Of a stretch of 64,000 nt of DNA, positions 6,658-14,385 are shown in pieces. The stretch is from Actinomycetota bacterium. GTDB taxonomy: Bacteria > Actinomycetota > Acidimicrobiia > Acidimicrobiales > Ilumatobacteraceae. Both the position numbers and the translations under genes were made by a program. The stretch is from contig CAUJET010000043.1 of assembly GCA_963169665.1 (NCBI GenBank), positions 1-64,000 of the forward strand. The letters are read 5' to 3'. The notes beneath the pieces were generated by a model. It ran no database searches and was not told the DNA's origin. It saw nothing but the letters and a program-made list of their open reading frames with translations. Each line of letters opens with the position of its first letter. Position 1 is the stretch's first letter.

Positions 6658-8130
6658 ATGAGCGCGTGCCCGTTCCACCAGGTCCTCGACGAGACGCTCC
6701 GCCTCTCCGATCCCTCACCCGACGCGGCCGGCGCCCGACGTGACTTCCCGCTGATGCCCGTCGGCCAGGCCTGCGACATGGGCCGAGCATCTGACGGCAC
6801 GCCACTCATCGACCCGCGCCTGTTCGACTCGGCCGAGTTCCAACGCAACCCGTACCCGTACTACCGCATCATGCGCGACCACCATCCGGTGTTCCACGAC
6901 ACGCTGCACAACTGCTACTGGGTGACGCGCTACGCCGACGTCGAGGCCGGCTATCTCGACGACGAGGGCTTCAACACGATTCCGAAGGGCATGTCGAACG
7001 GCGTGCTGGGCAACACCCAGCTCGAGCTGTCCGGCATCGAGCACCGCCGCCGTCGGAACCTGTACGGCCGCCACCTGGTCGGCCAGGCGCTCGATCGACG
7101 CATCCCGATCATCGAGCGTCTCGCCGCCGAGATGATCGCCAGTTGGTTCGACGGCACCGCGCCCGACGGGTCGATCGTCGTCGACGAGCGCGATCCGTCG
7201 CGACGCAGCGTCGAGCTCGGCAAGGCCTTCGCCAACGAGTTCCCGATCCGCGTGGTGTGCCAGGTGCTGGGCTTCCCCGACGAGGCCCGCTCGCAGTTCT
7301 TCTACTGGTACTCGTCGATGATGAACGGCCTCGGTGGGTCCGAGACGGCTCACCTCGGCATCGGAGCCCGACAGGATCTCGAGGACTACGTGGCCGATCT
7401 GGTGGCGCAGCGGCGCGTGCAGCCCACGTTCTTGTACGACGACGCCGGCGACCCGATCGGCAAGGACATCATCAGCGAGCTGTGCACCACGGTCGTCGAC
7501 GGCGACCTGCTCTCCGCCGAGGAGATCACCTCCAACATCGCCCTCGTCGTCGGCGGCGGAGGCGAGACCACCCGTGGGGCGATCCTCAACATGTGGTACC
7601 TGCTGCTGCAGCACCGCGACCAGTTCGACCGGGTGCGGGCCGACCCGACCCTGTGGGACGCAGCGTTCCACGAGACGCTCCGGTGCGCGAGTTCGATCGG
7701 CGGTCAGCCGCGCCACACCACGTGGGACGTCACGATCCACGGCGTCACGATCCCGGCCGGCTCGCTCGTGAACATGGTCGACTTCTCGGCCAACCACGAC
7801 GACCGGGTGTTCGCGGATCCGGAGCGCTTCGACGTCTTCCGACCCGACCTCCACACCGGCAAGATCATCCGCAGCGGCGTCGATCGCGACGGTCGCCGCA
7901 GCCATATGGCCTTCGGTGTCGGCCCCCACCTGTGCCCGGGAGCGTGGATCAGCCAGCAGGAGTCGGTGCTCGGCTCGAGGGTGCTCGCCGCCGCGCTCGA
8001 CGCCCGCCGCGTCCGGGTCGGCATCGACGTCGACCGCATGCCCGCGGACATCGACGGGACGTCGTTGGCCCCCATCGGGCTCGGCGCGATCCGCTCGCTG
8101 TGGCTCACGCTCGAGGACGCGTCGAGGTGA
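6658..8130 (+). CDS. Cytochrome P450
   Basis: A 490-residue P450. The I-helix motif reads VVGGGGETTRGA (a variant of AGxxTT with acid-Thr-Thr). The K-helix ExxR is ETLR, and the heme-ligand motif FGVGPHLCPG carries the proximal Cys near residue 425. The N-terminus MSACPFHQVLDETLRL is unusual, with a ferredoxin-like CP. Substrate is unknown; the general look is of bacterial steroid/alkane-type CYPs. It is divergent from the ferredoxin and translationally coupled (GTGA overlap) to the heme-less P450-like gene downstream. Confidence 0.93.
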   Translation: MSACPFHQVLDETLRLSDPSPDAAGARRDFPLMPVGQACDMGRASDGTPLIDPRLFDSAEFQRNPYPYYRIMRDHHPVFHDTLHNCYWVTRYADVEAGYLDDEGFNTIPKGMSNGVLGNTQLELSGIEHRRRRNLYGRHLVGQALDRRIPIIERLAAEMIASWFDGTAPDGSIVVDERDPSRRSVELGKAFANEFPIRVVCQVLGFPDEARSQFFYWYSSMMNGLGGSETAHLGIGARQDLEDYVADLVAQRRVQPTFLYDDAGDPIGKDIISELCTTVVDGDLLSAEEITSNIALVVGGGGETTRGAILNMWYLLLQHRDQFDRVRADPTLWDAAFHETLRCASSIGGQPRHTTWDVTIHGVTIPAGSLVNMVDFSANHDDRVFADPERFDVFRPDLHTGKIIRSGVDRDGRRSHMAFGVGPHLCPGAWISQQESVLGSRVLAAALDARRVRVGIDVDRMPADIDGTSLAPIGLGAIRSLWLTLEDASR

Positions 8131-9353
8131 GCGGGTTCCGCACCTACGAGGTGTACCAGCGCACCCGGCCCGGTGAGACCACCGAGTGGATCAAGCCGCG
8201 CCAACTCACCTCCGACGCGTACCTCGTCGACCCGTACCCGCTGGTGGCGATCCTGCGCGAGCACACCCCGTGCTACCGCGACTGGCCGGGGAACGCCTTC
8301 TGGGTCACCCGCTATGACGACGTGACCAGCGTGTTCGTCGACGACGCCAACTTCGAGACCCGGTCGCGGGCGCAGCGGTGCGGGCGTGACGGGTGGGGGC
8401 GAGATCTCGGTGAAGAGCTCGAGGTGCTCCGTTGCCTCGAACGCGCCGCCGATCAACAGGGCGAGGCGATCGCTCGCCGCGTGCTGAGCGAGATGGAAGG
8501 CGACCTCGCCACCGAGGTGTTCGCCCGCCTGCCGTTCGAGCTGCTCTGCACCGCGATGGCCGTCGAACCCACCACCGACCTGGCTCGCACGTACCTGCAT
8601 CTCCGCCGCGCCACCAGCTGGGAGCCGGCGGCACGGCGCGACGGCCTCGACGCGCTCGATCGTCTCGCGGCCTGGGCCGCGCCGTTGCTCGAGCAACGCC
8701 GCAGCGGCGACGGCGACGACCTGCTGTCGATCGTCGCCCGCGTCGGCGGATCCGGCGCCGACCTCGCGATCACCGTGCTGGAGATGGATCACGACACGCT
8801 GCACGGTGTGCTCGCCAACCTCTGGTGTCGACTGCTGACCGAGCCCGAGCTGATGGATGAAGTGCGCGGCGATCCGTTGCTGGTGAAGGCCGCGGTGCTC
8901 GAGACGCTGCGCCACCGCCCGCCGATCGTGTCGGCCGATCGGTTCACCCGGCACGAGGTGGAGCGCTTCGGTCGGCTGCTGCCCGAGGGCGCGCTCGTCC
9001 GCCTCTCCGCCGCCGCCGCCAACCACGACCCGCGAGTGTTCACCGATCCGGACGTGTTCGATCTGCACCGCCGCGACCTGTGCCAACGCGAGCCGCGGGG
9101 TCAGTACCGTGCCGACGGGCTGCCGAGCGGCATCTCGTTCGGCACCGGCGCGCCGTCACGGCACCCGGCTGTGCCGGAGGACCGTCCCCGGTCGCGCTAC
9201 GCGATCGTGCGCGACCTCGCCTCGACGACCACGCGAGCGATCCTCGAGGATGCGCCGCAGCTGCGGCCGGCCGACGGGGCGACGCCGACGTTGCGGTCGC
9301 TGCGCATCGGCGAGCCCCACACCTGCTGGTCGCTGCCCGTCGTGCGCGGCTGA
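8127..9353 (+). CDS. P450-like protein lacking the heme cysteine
   Basis: 408 residues, starting with GTG at 8127 that overlaps the upstream P450 stop by 4 bp. The P450 fold is evident: DPYPLVAILREHTP and FWVTRYDDVTSVF near the N-terminus, ExxR as ETLR, and AAANHDPRVFTDPDVFDLHR before the heme loop. The heme-binding segment is SFGTGAPSRHPAVPEDRPRS, where FGxGxHxCxG is expected, so there is no cysteine. The I-helix has MDHDTLHG in place of AGxDTT. The reading frame is intact over its full length, so this is probably a retained non-heme paralogue partnering the upstream P450, not recent decay. Confidence 0.8.
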   Translation: MSGFRTYEVYQRTRPGETTEWIKPRQLTSDAYLVDPYPLVAILREHTPCYRDWPGNAFWVTRYDDVTSVFVDDANFETRSRAQRCGRDGWGRDLGEELEVLRCLERAADQQGEAIARRVLSEMEGDLATEVFARLPFELLCTAMAVEPTTDLARTYLHLRRATSWEPAARRDGLDALDRLAAWAAPLLEQRRSGDGDDLLSIVARVGGSGADLAITVLEMDHDTLHGVLANLWCRLLTEPELMDEVRGDPLLVKAAVLETLRHRPPIVSADRFTRHEVERFGRLLPEGALVRLSAAAANHDPRVFTDPDVFDLHRRDLCQREPRGQYRADGLPSGISFGTGAPSRHPAVPEDRPRSRYAIVRDLASTTTRAILEDAPQLRPADGATPTLRSLRIGEPHTCWSLPVVRG

Positions 9354-9375
9354 CTCGCCGCGCGGGTACTGGGGC

Positions 9376-10032
9376 TCAGTCGCCGCGGCAGTCGGGGCAG
9401 AGGCCACCGACGAGCACCGCGACGGACCACTGGAACCCGCACTGTCCGGCGCACAGGGCCCGAGCCGGTTCCTTCGGCTTCACGGGCGCCGGCGGAGCGG
9501 CAGCCTTGCGAGCGCGGGGCGCGGCCTTGGGCGGCGGCGAGAACCGGCGCGGCGGCCGGTCGGTGGGCAGGTCGCGCGACCCGACCTGGTCGAGCCACCA
9601 CTCGGTGTCGCGCAGCTCGATGACCGCCCCCGACACGTCGAGGTACTTGAGCTTGTGCTGGAGCCAGCTGTCGCTGCGGTCGAGCCAGCCGAGCCAGTCG
9701 ACCGTGTGCGTGTGGTGGTAGCCCGGCACCGGCGGTTCGGTCAGGTACTCGTACGGACCCGTCACCATCGACACCCACAGGTCGTGCTCCGTGCCGTTGG
9801 GCGTGATCACGAGGTCACCGATGTGCACGTCGTTCACGAAGCGCATCAGCCGTGACCGCAGGTTCTCGACGCCGGTACGTCCGCTGGCTGCAATGGCGTG
9901 CTCGATCTCCTGCTGGGTCATCGTGCGCACGTCGCCCACGGTCTCGAAATCGACACCGATGACGCCTGCTTCGCGCATGGCGTCGATCTCCTTCGCGTTC
10001 TTGCCCGCCCGTACGACCCACGCTCGCCTCAT
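9376..10032 (-). CDS. PUA/EVE-like domain protein with C-terminal zinc ribbon
   Basis: 218 residues. The N-terminal domain (WVVRAGKNAKEID... then VNDVHIGDLVITPNGTEHDLWVSMVTGPYEY) resembles the small domain at the N-terminus of Mrr-like and methylation-dependent restriction proteins, where RxGKxG and IGDLVVTP...xGxVTGxYEY are typical. The middle is a Lys/Arg/Pro-rich linker. The C-terminus holds CAGQC and CPDC, a plausible zinc ribbon. No nuclease catalytic motif is visible, so it may be a stand-alone reader of modified nucleic acid; this is inference. ATG 10032 is preferred to TTG 10041. It is convergent with the P450 pair. Confidence 0.6.
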   Translation of the reverse strand: MRRAWVVRAGKNAKEIDAMREAGVIGVDFETVGDVRTMTQQEIEHAIAASGRTGVENLRSRLMRFVNDVHIGDLVITPNGTEHDLWVSMVTGPYEYLTEPPVPGYHHTHTVDWLGWLDRSDSWLQHKLKYLDVSGAVIELRDTEWWLDQVGSRDLPTDRPPRRFSPPPKAAPRARKAAAPPAPVKPKEPARALCAGQCGFQWSVAVLVGGLCPDCRGD

Positions 10033-10110
10033 GCCGTGCAAGGTATCCGGCGAAGGCCGCCGAACGGCTTTCGCCGCGGACCGCTGCGTGTCGGACCGGG
10101 TCAGGGGCCG

Positions 10111-10899
10111 TCAGTCGCCGGGTCGCAGCGCGCGAATGGCGGCGATCTGGGCCAGGTACTCCTCGCGGGGCGTGCCGGTGAAGCCCACGTCCCACACCTG
10201 TCCTGTCGGTCCGTCGGGACCCTGATCAACGATCGCGCACGCTGCGTCGGCCATGTCCGACGCCCGCATCGCGCTGTCGGCGAGGCGGGGCGACACGCCG
10301 CGCAGCATCGGCGTGTCGGTGGCGCCGAACGCCAGCCCGTTCACCCGGATCCCGACGGGCGCGAGCTCGGCCGCCCAGCCCTCGGTGAGTCGCCACAGCG
10401 CGAACTTCGTGGCGTCGTAGCCCGTGGCGTATCCGCTGGCGAGCGCGTGCGCCGGCCGGATGTGGTCGGTGATCATGTTGACGACCGTGCCGCCCCCACC
10501 GGCGACCATCACCGGCGCTGCGGCAGCCGTGCAGTGGAACGCCCCGTTCGAACAGGCATCCATCGCCCGGTGCCAGGCCGCCACCTGGCGGTCGTAGTCG
10601 CCGCTCAACAAGCGGGTGTCGCCGAACACCGCGGCGTTGTTCACCAACACGTCGATGCGTCCGGTGCGCGCGACGAGGTCGTCGATCGCCGCCTTCACCG
10701 CGACCGCATCACCGACGTCGCAGGTGGCGGTGGCCATCGACGGCCCGACCAGGTCGGCGGTCTCGGCGTTGCCGGCACCGTCGATGTCGAGGCCGAGCAC
10801 GCACATCCCACGTGCGCCGAACGCCCGACACAGCTCACGACCGATCCCGACGGCCGAGCCGGTGACGACGGCGACGGGTCGGGACTCGGCGGTGTTCAT
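10111..10899 (-). CDS. SDR-family oxidoreductase
   Basis: A 262-residue short-chain dehydrogenase. The cofactor motif is TGSAVGIG and the NNA motif is LVNNAAVFG. The catalytic tyrosine and lysine appear as YDATK, preceded by a conserved-type segment NMITDHIRPAHALASGY. It is the last gene of a three-gene operon; its ATG overlaps the stop of the selenoprotein candidate by 4 bp. Its natural substrate is unknown. Co-transcription with two CMD/AhpD proteins suggests a redox or hydroperoxide-linked role. Confidence 0.88.
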   Translation of the reverse strand: MNTAESRPVAVVTGSAVGIGRELCRAFGARGMCVLGLDIDGAGNAETADLVGPSMATATCDVGDAVAVKAAIDDLVARTGRIDVLVNNAAVFGDTRLLSGDYDRQVAAWHRAMDACSNGAFHCTAAAAPVMVAGGGGTVVNMITDHIRPAHALASGYATGYDATKFALWRLTEGWAAELAPVGIRVNGLAFGATDTPMLRGVSPRLADSAMRASDMADAACAIVDQGPDGPTGQVWDVGFTGTPREEYLAQIAAIRALRPGD

Positions 10900-11393
10900 C
10901 GCACCCAGTTCCCGGCGTCGTCGAAGACCAGATCACTCAGTTCCCCGGGCCGGAGCCACACGTCGGTCCCGAGCGCGACGGGCACCTTCTGCGCGTTCCA
11001 CTTCATGACGTCGAGCGTCAGCTCCACCAGCTGCTCGTCGGTGAAGTGCTCGCGCAGCGCCGCGACGGTGTCGTCGGGCAGCGATGTCGGTTGGGTCATC
11101 AGCGCGTCCGCCAACGCGAGCGCGAGCCGGTGGTGGTGGGGGAACGTGTCGAGGTCGCCCGCGAGCACGTCCGCGATCGTGTCCTCGTCGAGTCCGGCAT
11201 CCCTGGCGACCGCCAGGCGAACGGACATTCAAGTCCCGCAGTCGTGGTGCTTGGCGCAACGCATGCGCACGATCTCGGTGGTCACCGGATCGACCGTCGC
11301 GAGGCGGACGGTCGACGCGGCGATCGCACCCAACGCACGCCGTAGGGTCGGGTCGGCCGTGGTGCCGGCCGCGACTCGTCGTTCGCGTTCCAT
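10896..11393 (-). CDS. AhpD/CMD-family selenoprotein candidate with in-frame TGA
   Basis: Read through an in-frame TGA (11231-11229), this gives 165 residues: MERERRVAAG... up to CAKHHDC-GT-U, then MSVRLAVARDAGL. The residue coded by TGA is number 55 and forms CxxU, the position of the second redox cysteine in AhpD-like carboxymuconolactone-decarboxylase proteins (C-x2-C-x3-R in the related subfamily, from memory). Both halves are in the same frame with no gap and similar coding quality. A SECIS-like hairpin follows the TGA. The likely role is thiol/selenol peroxide or disulfide chemistry. The gene starts 2 bp after the preceding CMD gene, and its end overlaps the SDR by 4 bp. A nonsense mutation of TGC is the alternative. 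Confidence 0.75.
11192..11231 (-). promoter_or_regulatory. Bacterial SECIS-like element directly after the TGA
   Basis: Numbering from U of UGA, a 6-bp stem (CCUGGC 15-20 with GCCAGG 25-30) closes a GGUC tetraloop at 21-24. A lower stem GUCCG (6-10) pairs with CGGAC (36-40) around an internal loop beginning UU. In E. coli fdhF the GGUC of the SECIS apical loop lies at almost the same distance from UGA. Known bSECIS rules ask for an apical loop 16-37 nt after UGA with a G in its first positions; this fits. Confidence 0.7.
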
Positions 11394-11395
11394 CG

Positions 11396-11884
11396 TCAGT
11401 CCTCCATCGATCCGGGCGCGCCGGCGGCGAACAGTCGGTCCCACATCAGTCGGAGCCGGATGCGCTGCTCCACCACCAGCAACGCGCTCACGAACGACTG
11501 CACGCCGTCATCGCCGAGGTGATCGCGTACGGCGGCGACGGTCGCGTCGTCGACCGACGCGACGTCGATCACGTAGTGCTCGGTGAACGCGAGGCACGCG
11601 CGGTCGGCCGCCTCGAAGCGATGGTCGGTCGGCCAGGCGCCGATGGCGTCGAGCAGTTCTGCCGGCGCGTCGCTGTCGGCCGTGCGGGCGTTCGCCTCCA
11701 CCTCGCAGCCGAGCATCGTGGCGATCCGCACCCGGCACAGCTCGAGCAGCCGTGGCGAGACGGCCGCCCAGGCGGCATCGTGCGCGGCGGTCATGTCGGC
11801 GTGGACGTCGCGGTGGCCGGTCGCGCCGGTGCCGAGCACGCGGTCGAGCACCGTGTCGGTCGGCATCGTCCCCAGTGCGCCCAT
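11396..11884 (-). CDS. Carboxymuconolactone decarboxylase (CMD)-family protein
   Basis: About 162 residues of all-helical CMD/AhpD-like sequence. The segment LLELCRVRIATMLGCEVEANAR corresponds to the active-site helix, but it has a single Cys and no CxxC. ACLAFTEHYVIDVASVDDATVAAVRDHLGDDGVQSFV is the typical following helix pair. It is the first gene of a three-gene operon with the CxxU paralogue and an SDR. A pairing of a Cys-poor and a redox-active CMD protein suggests a heteromeric complex; this is inferred only. ATG 11884 is chosen; ATG 11866 is possible. Confidence 0.78.
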   Translation of the reverse strand: MGALGTMPTDTVLDRVLGTGATGHRDVHADMTAAHDAAWAAVSPRLLELCRVRIATMLGCEVEANARTADSDAPAELLDAIGAWPTDHRFEAADRACLAFTEHYVIDVASVDDATVAAVRDHLGDDGVQSFVSALLVVEQRIRLRLMWDRLFAAGAPGSMED

Positions 11885-11978
11885 GCGGACGATCGTACGG
11901 CGCTGCTCGACGACGGTCGCCACCGGGCCGACGCGCTCGTGCCTCGCGTCGGGACGCATCGGGCGCGAGGATGCACCG

Positions 11979-12560
11979 ATGGCAGCATCGAGCCCCGACG
12001 AGGTGTTCCTCACCGCACGACAGGCGATGGTCCGCGGCGACTGGGAGGCCTTCTTCCGGTGCCTCACCAGAGCGCGGCTCCAGGCGATCGCATCGATGGT
12101 GATCCCGATGGTGGGTGACGATCCGTCCGGACGCTTCGCCGATCTGTGCCACGCCCACGGCATCCCCGACGATCTCCTCGCGGCCGTGCGCGAGGCGGGT
12201 ACGGCCATCGTCGCCTCCGCCCAACGCGCTCGTGTCGCGGACGTGTCCACGGAGCAGATGCTCGCCGAGTCGCAGCGACACCACGAACTGGTGACGGCGC
12301 ACAAGCGTGCGACCAAGGCCTGCGTGCAGGCGATCGCCGACCCGGTCGCGTTCGTCGCCGCGTCGGAGCGCTACCGCCGCGAGACGAGCGGCGGCGGGTC
12401 GATCAGCTCGCAGATGTTCGTCGACGAGACCCTGACCGACGTGGTGGTCACCGGCACCAAGGCCACCGGCGTCCGCCGGTTCCCGCGCGGCCAGACCGAG
12501 GGACTCGCGTTCGCGCTGGAGCGGGGCGAGTGGCGCATCGGTGGGGCGACGCGTCGCTGA
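11979..12560 (+). CDS. Hypothetical protein
   Basis: 193 residues, soluble and largely helical, beginning MAASSPDEVFLTARQAMVRG. No motif or family is recognised. It contains a repeated-looking aspartate/arginine helical segment and ends RRFPRGQTEGLAFALERGEW with a positively charged tail, which gives a faint NTF2-like or DUF4878-like impression (dose of 'GDWEAFFRCL' at the start). The start is set by GCGAGG 8 bp upstream. It is divergent from the CMD operon with a 94-bp shared control region and convergent with the LLM gene. Confidence 0.65.
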   Translation: MAASSPDEVFLTARQAMVRGDWEAFFRCLTRARLQAIASMVIPMVGDDPSGRFADLCHAHGIPDDLLAAVREAGTAIVASAQRARVADVSTEQMLAESQRHHELVTAHKRATKACVQAIADPVAFVAASERYRRETSGGGSISSQMFVDETLTDVVVTGTKATGVRRFPRGQTEGLAFALERGEWRIGGATRR

Positions 12561-12575
12561 CCGACCGATGACGGG

Positions 12576-13703
12576 TCAGGCGCCGGTGGTCGCCGCCTCG
12601 GTGGCGAGGAGTTCTCGGACCTTGGGGATCACCTCGCCGCCGTAGAGCTCGATGCTGCTCATCATCGCCTCGTGCGGCATCGTGCCCGCCGAGTACTTCA
12701 TGTCGAAGCGCGACAGCTGCAGCGTCTGCACGGTGGCCGCGATCTTGCGGGCGACCGTGTCGGGCGACCCGACGTAGAGCGCGCCGTCGGGCGAGGCCAT
12801 GTGCTCGAACTCGGCCCGGGTGGTGGGACCCCAGCCGCGCTCGCTGCCGATCTTGTTGCGCATCCGCTGCCAGTGCGGCCACAGCTCGTCCTTGGCCTGT
12901 TCGTCGGTGGCGGCGACGTGGCCGGGGGAGTGCACACCGACCCTCGGCCGGCAGGCCTGTGAAACGCCGAGCGTGCGAGGTGTATCACCGTGTGATGGGA
13001 GCTGAGGGTGCTCGAACTGGGTGAGCGCTCGTTGGTAGAGATCGACGAACGGTGCGAAGCGCACGCTCTCGCCACCGATGATCGCGATCATCAGCGGGAG
13101 CCCGTACTTGGCGGCACGGACCACCGATTGCGGGCTGCCGCCCACGCCGACCCAGGTGGTGAGGCCACCGGCGGTGCGCGGGTACACCTGCTGGTTGCGC
13201 AGTCCCGCACGCGTCTCGCCCGACCAGGTGACCGGCTGCTCGGCGAGCAGCACGGAGAACAGGTCGAGCTTCTCCTCGAACAGCTCCTCGTACTGGTCGA
13301 GCTGGTAGCCGAAGAGCGGGAACGACTCGATGAACGAGCCGCGACCGAGGATCACCTCGGCCCGCCCGTTCGAGACGGCGTCGAGGGTGGCGAAGCGTTG
13401 GAACACGCGCACCGGGTCGTCGGAGCTGAGCACGGTGACGGCCGAGCCGAGCCGGATCCGTTCCGTCCGTCCGGCGATCGCGGCCAGCACCGTCTCGGGC
13501 GAGGAGACGGCGAAGTCGTCGCGGTGGTGCTCGCCCACACCGATGAAGTCGACGCCGAGGCGGTCGGCCAGCACGGCCTCCTCCACGACGTTGCGGATCA
13601 CCTCGGCGTCGGTGAGCCGTCGGCCGTCGGCATCGACGGTGACGTCACCGAAGGTGTCCAACCCGAGTTCCACGAAGGGCGTCTGCCCTGACGTGCGATC
13701 CAT
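12576..13703 (-). CDS. LLM-class flavin-dependent oxidoreductase
   Basis: A 375-residue luciferase-like TIM-barrel protein. Typical segments are GVDFIGVGEHHRDDFAVSSP, RIRLGSAVTVLSSDDPVRVF, NGRAEVILGRGSF and VYPRTAGGLTTWVGVGGSP. It probably binds FMN (or F420) and acts as a monooxygenase or reductase; the substrate is unknown. Between EHPQLP and VGVHSPGHVA there are about 18 extra residues (SHGDTPRTLGVSQACRPR) where related proteins usually pass directly into a (V/I)GVHS motif. ATG 13703 is taken as the start. Confidence 0.88.
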   Translation of the reverse strand: MDRTSGQTPFVELGLDTFGDVTVDADGRRLTDAEVIRNVVEEAVLADRLGVDFIGVGEHHRDDFAVSSPETVLAAIAGRTERIRLGSAVTVLSSDDPVRVFQRFATLDAVSNGRAEVILGRGSFIESFPLFGYQLDQYEELFEEKLDLFSVLLAEQPVTWSGETRAGLRNQQVYPRTAGGLTTWVGVGGSPQSVVRAAKYGLPLMIAIIGGESVRFAPFVDLYQRALTQFEHPQLPSHGDTPRTLGVSQACRPRVGVHSPGHVAATDEQAKDELWPHWQRMRNKIGSERGWGPTTRAEFEHMASPDGALYVGSPDTVARKIAATVQTLQLSRFDMKYSAGTMPHEAMMSSIELYGGEVIPKVRELLATEAATTGA

Positions 13704-13851
13704 GTTCCTTGCCTCCGAGATCCGGCGCATTCGTTGCGCGCACAAGTATCTCAACCGGAGGCCTGTCCCGTGCATTCCCGGCCGCCTGCATGGCGGATCG
13801 GTGGGCGACCTGGCGTTGTGTCAGCACGGCGCACCGGGTGGGATGGCATCC

Positions 13852-14238
13852 ATGACCGACGACGAAACGGCGACGCTGCACCGCTATCTCACGGCGTGGG
13901 GCGACGGCGACGTGATGACCGTGCTCGGCAGCTACCACGAACGCCTCGAGCTGCGCTGGCCCGGTTCGCATCGGCTGTCGGGAACGCATTCGGGTCGCGA
14001 CGCAGCGGTCACCGCGCTCGCCGAACTCCAAGCGGCGACCGGCCGGGTGCTGGCCGAGGTCCGGTCGATCACCCCGGCCGACGGGTTCGCCGATGTCGAG
14101 GTCGTCGAGCGCTGGACCGTCGACGGATCGATCATCGACCTGCCGCGGCTGCTGCGGTTCGGCGTACGGGACGGTCTGATCGCATGGTGTTCGGTCACCG
14201 AACACCAGCCCGAACTCGTCGACCGCATCCTCGGCTGA
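13852..14238 (+). CDS. SnoaL/NTF2-like protein
   Basis: 128 residues with the alpha+beta cone pattern of SnoaL-like proteins: an N-terminal helix ATLHRYLTAWGDGDVMTVLGSYHE, a central SGRDAAVTALAELQAATG, and C-terminal strands ADVEVVERWTVDGSIIDLPRLLRFGVRDG followed by a short tail. It may be an isomerase/cyclase-type enzyme or only a ligand-binding fold. ATG 13852 is used; ATG 13843 in frame is possible. It is divergent from the LLM gene. Confidence 0.78.
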   Translation: MTDDETATLHRYLTAWGDGDVMTVLGSYHERLELRWPGSHRLSGTHSGRDAAVTALAELQAATGRVLAEVRSITPADGFADVEVVERWTVDGSIIDLPRLLRFGVRDGLIAWCSVTEHQPELVDRILG

Positions 14239-14287
14239 GGGCCCGGAAAGGTTGTGCGCGCACGGGGCGACGAGGGTCACCGTCGCC

Positions 14288-14320
14288 GTGCTTGCAATTG
14301 CAAGCACCCGGGCGGAGGAT
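14288..14320 (+). promoter_or_regulatory. 20-bp perfect palindrome and possible SARP-like half site
   Basis: GTGCTTGCAATTGCAAGCAC (14288-14307) is a perfect palindrome. Its right half contains the heptamer GCAAGCA (14300-14306), which is followed by 8 bp and GAGGAT (14315-14320), the same spacing as in the four SARP-type promoters. Only one CAAG lies in the forward direction, so it may be an operator for a dimeric regulator, a degenerate SARP site, or both. The gene at 14386 follows. Confidence 0.5.
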
Positions 14321-14385
14321 GATCTCGGGCCGAGTGTGCTCGACCCCCGGTCTCGAACGCGAGACCCGAACGAGGAGGTGTCGAG

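Noticed and set aside
6270-6848. A 192-residue version of the ferredoxin
   Set aside because: The upstream extension overlaps the P450 start and codes no recognisable sequence; the ferredoxin starts at the conventional YVITDP.
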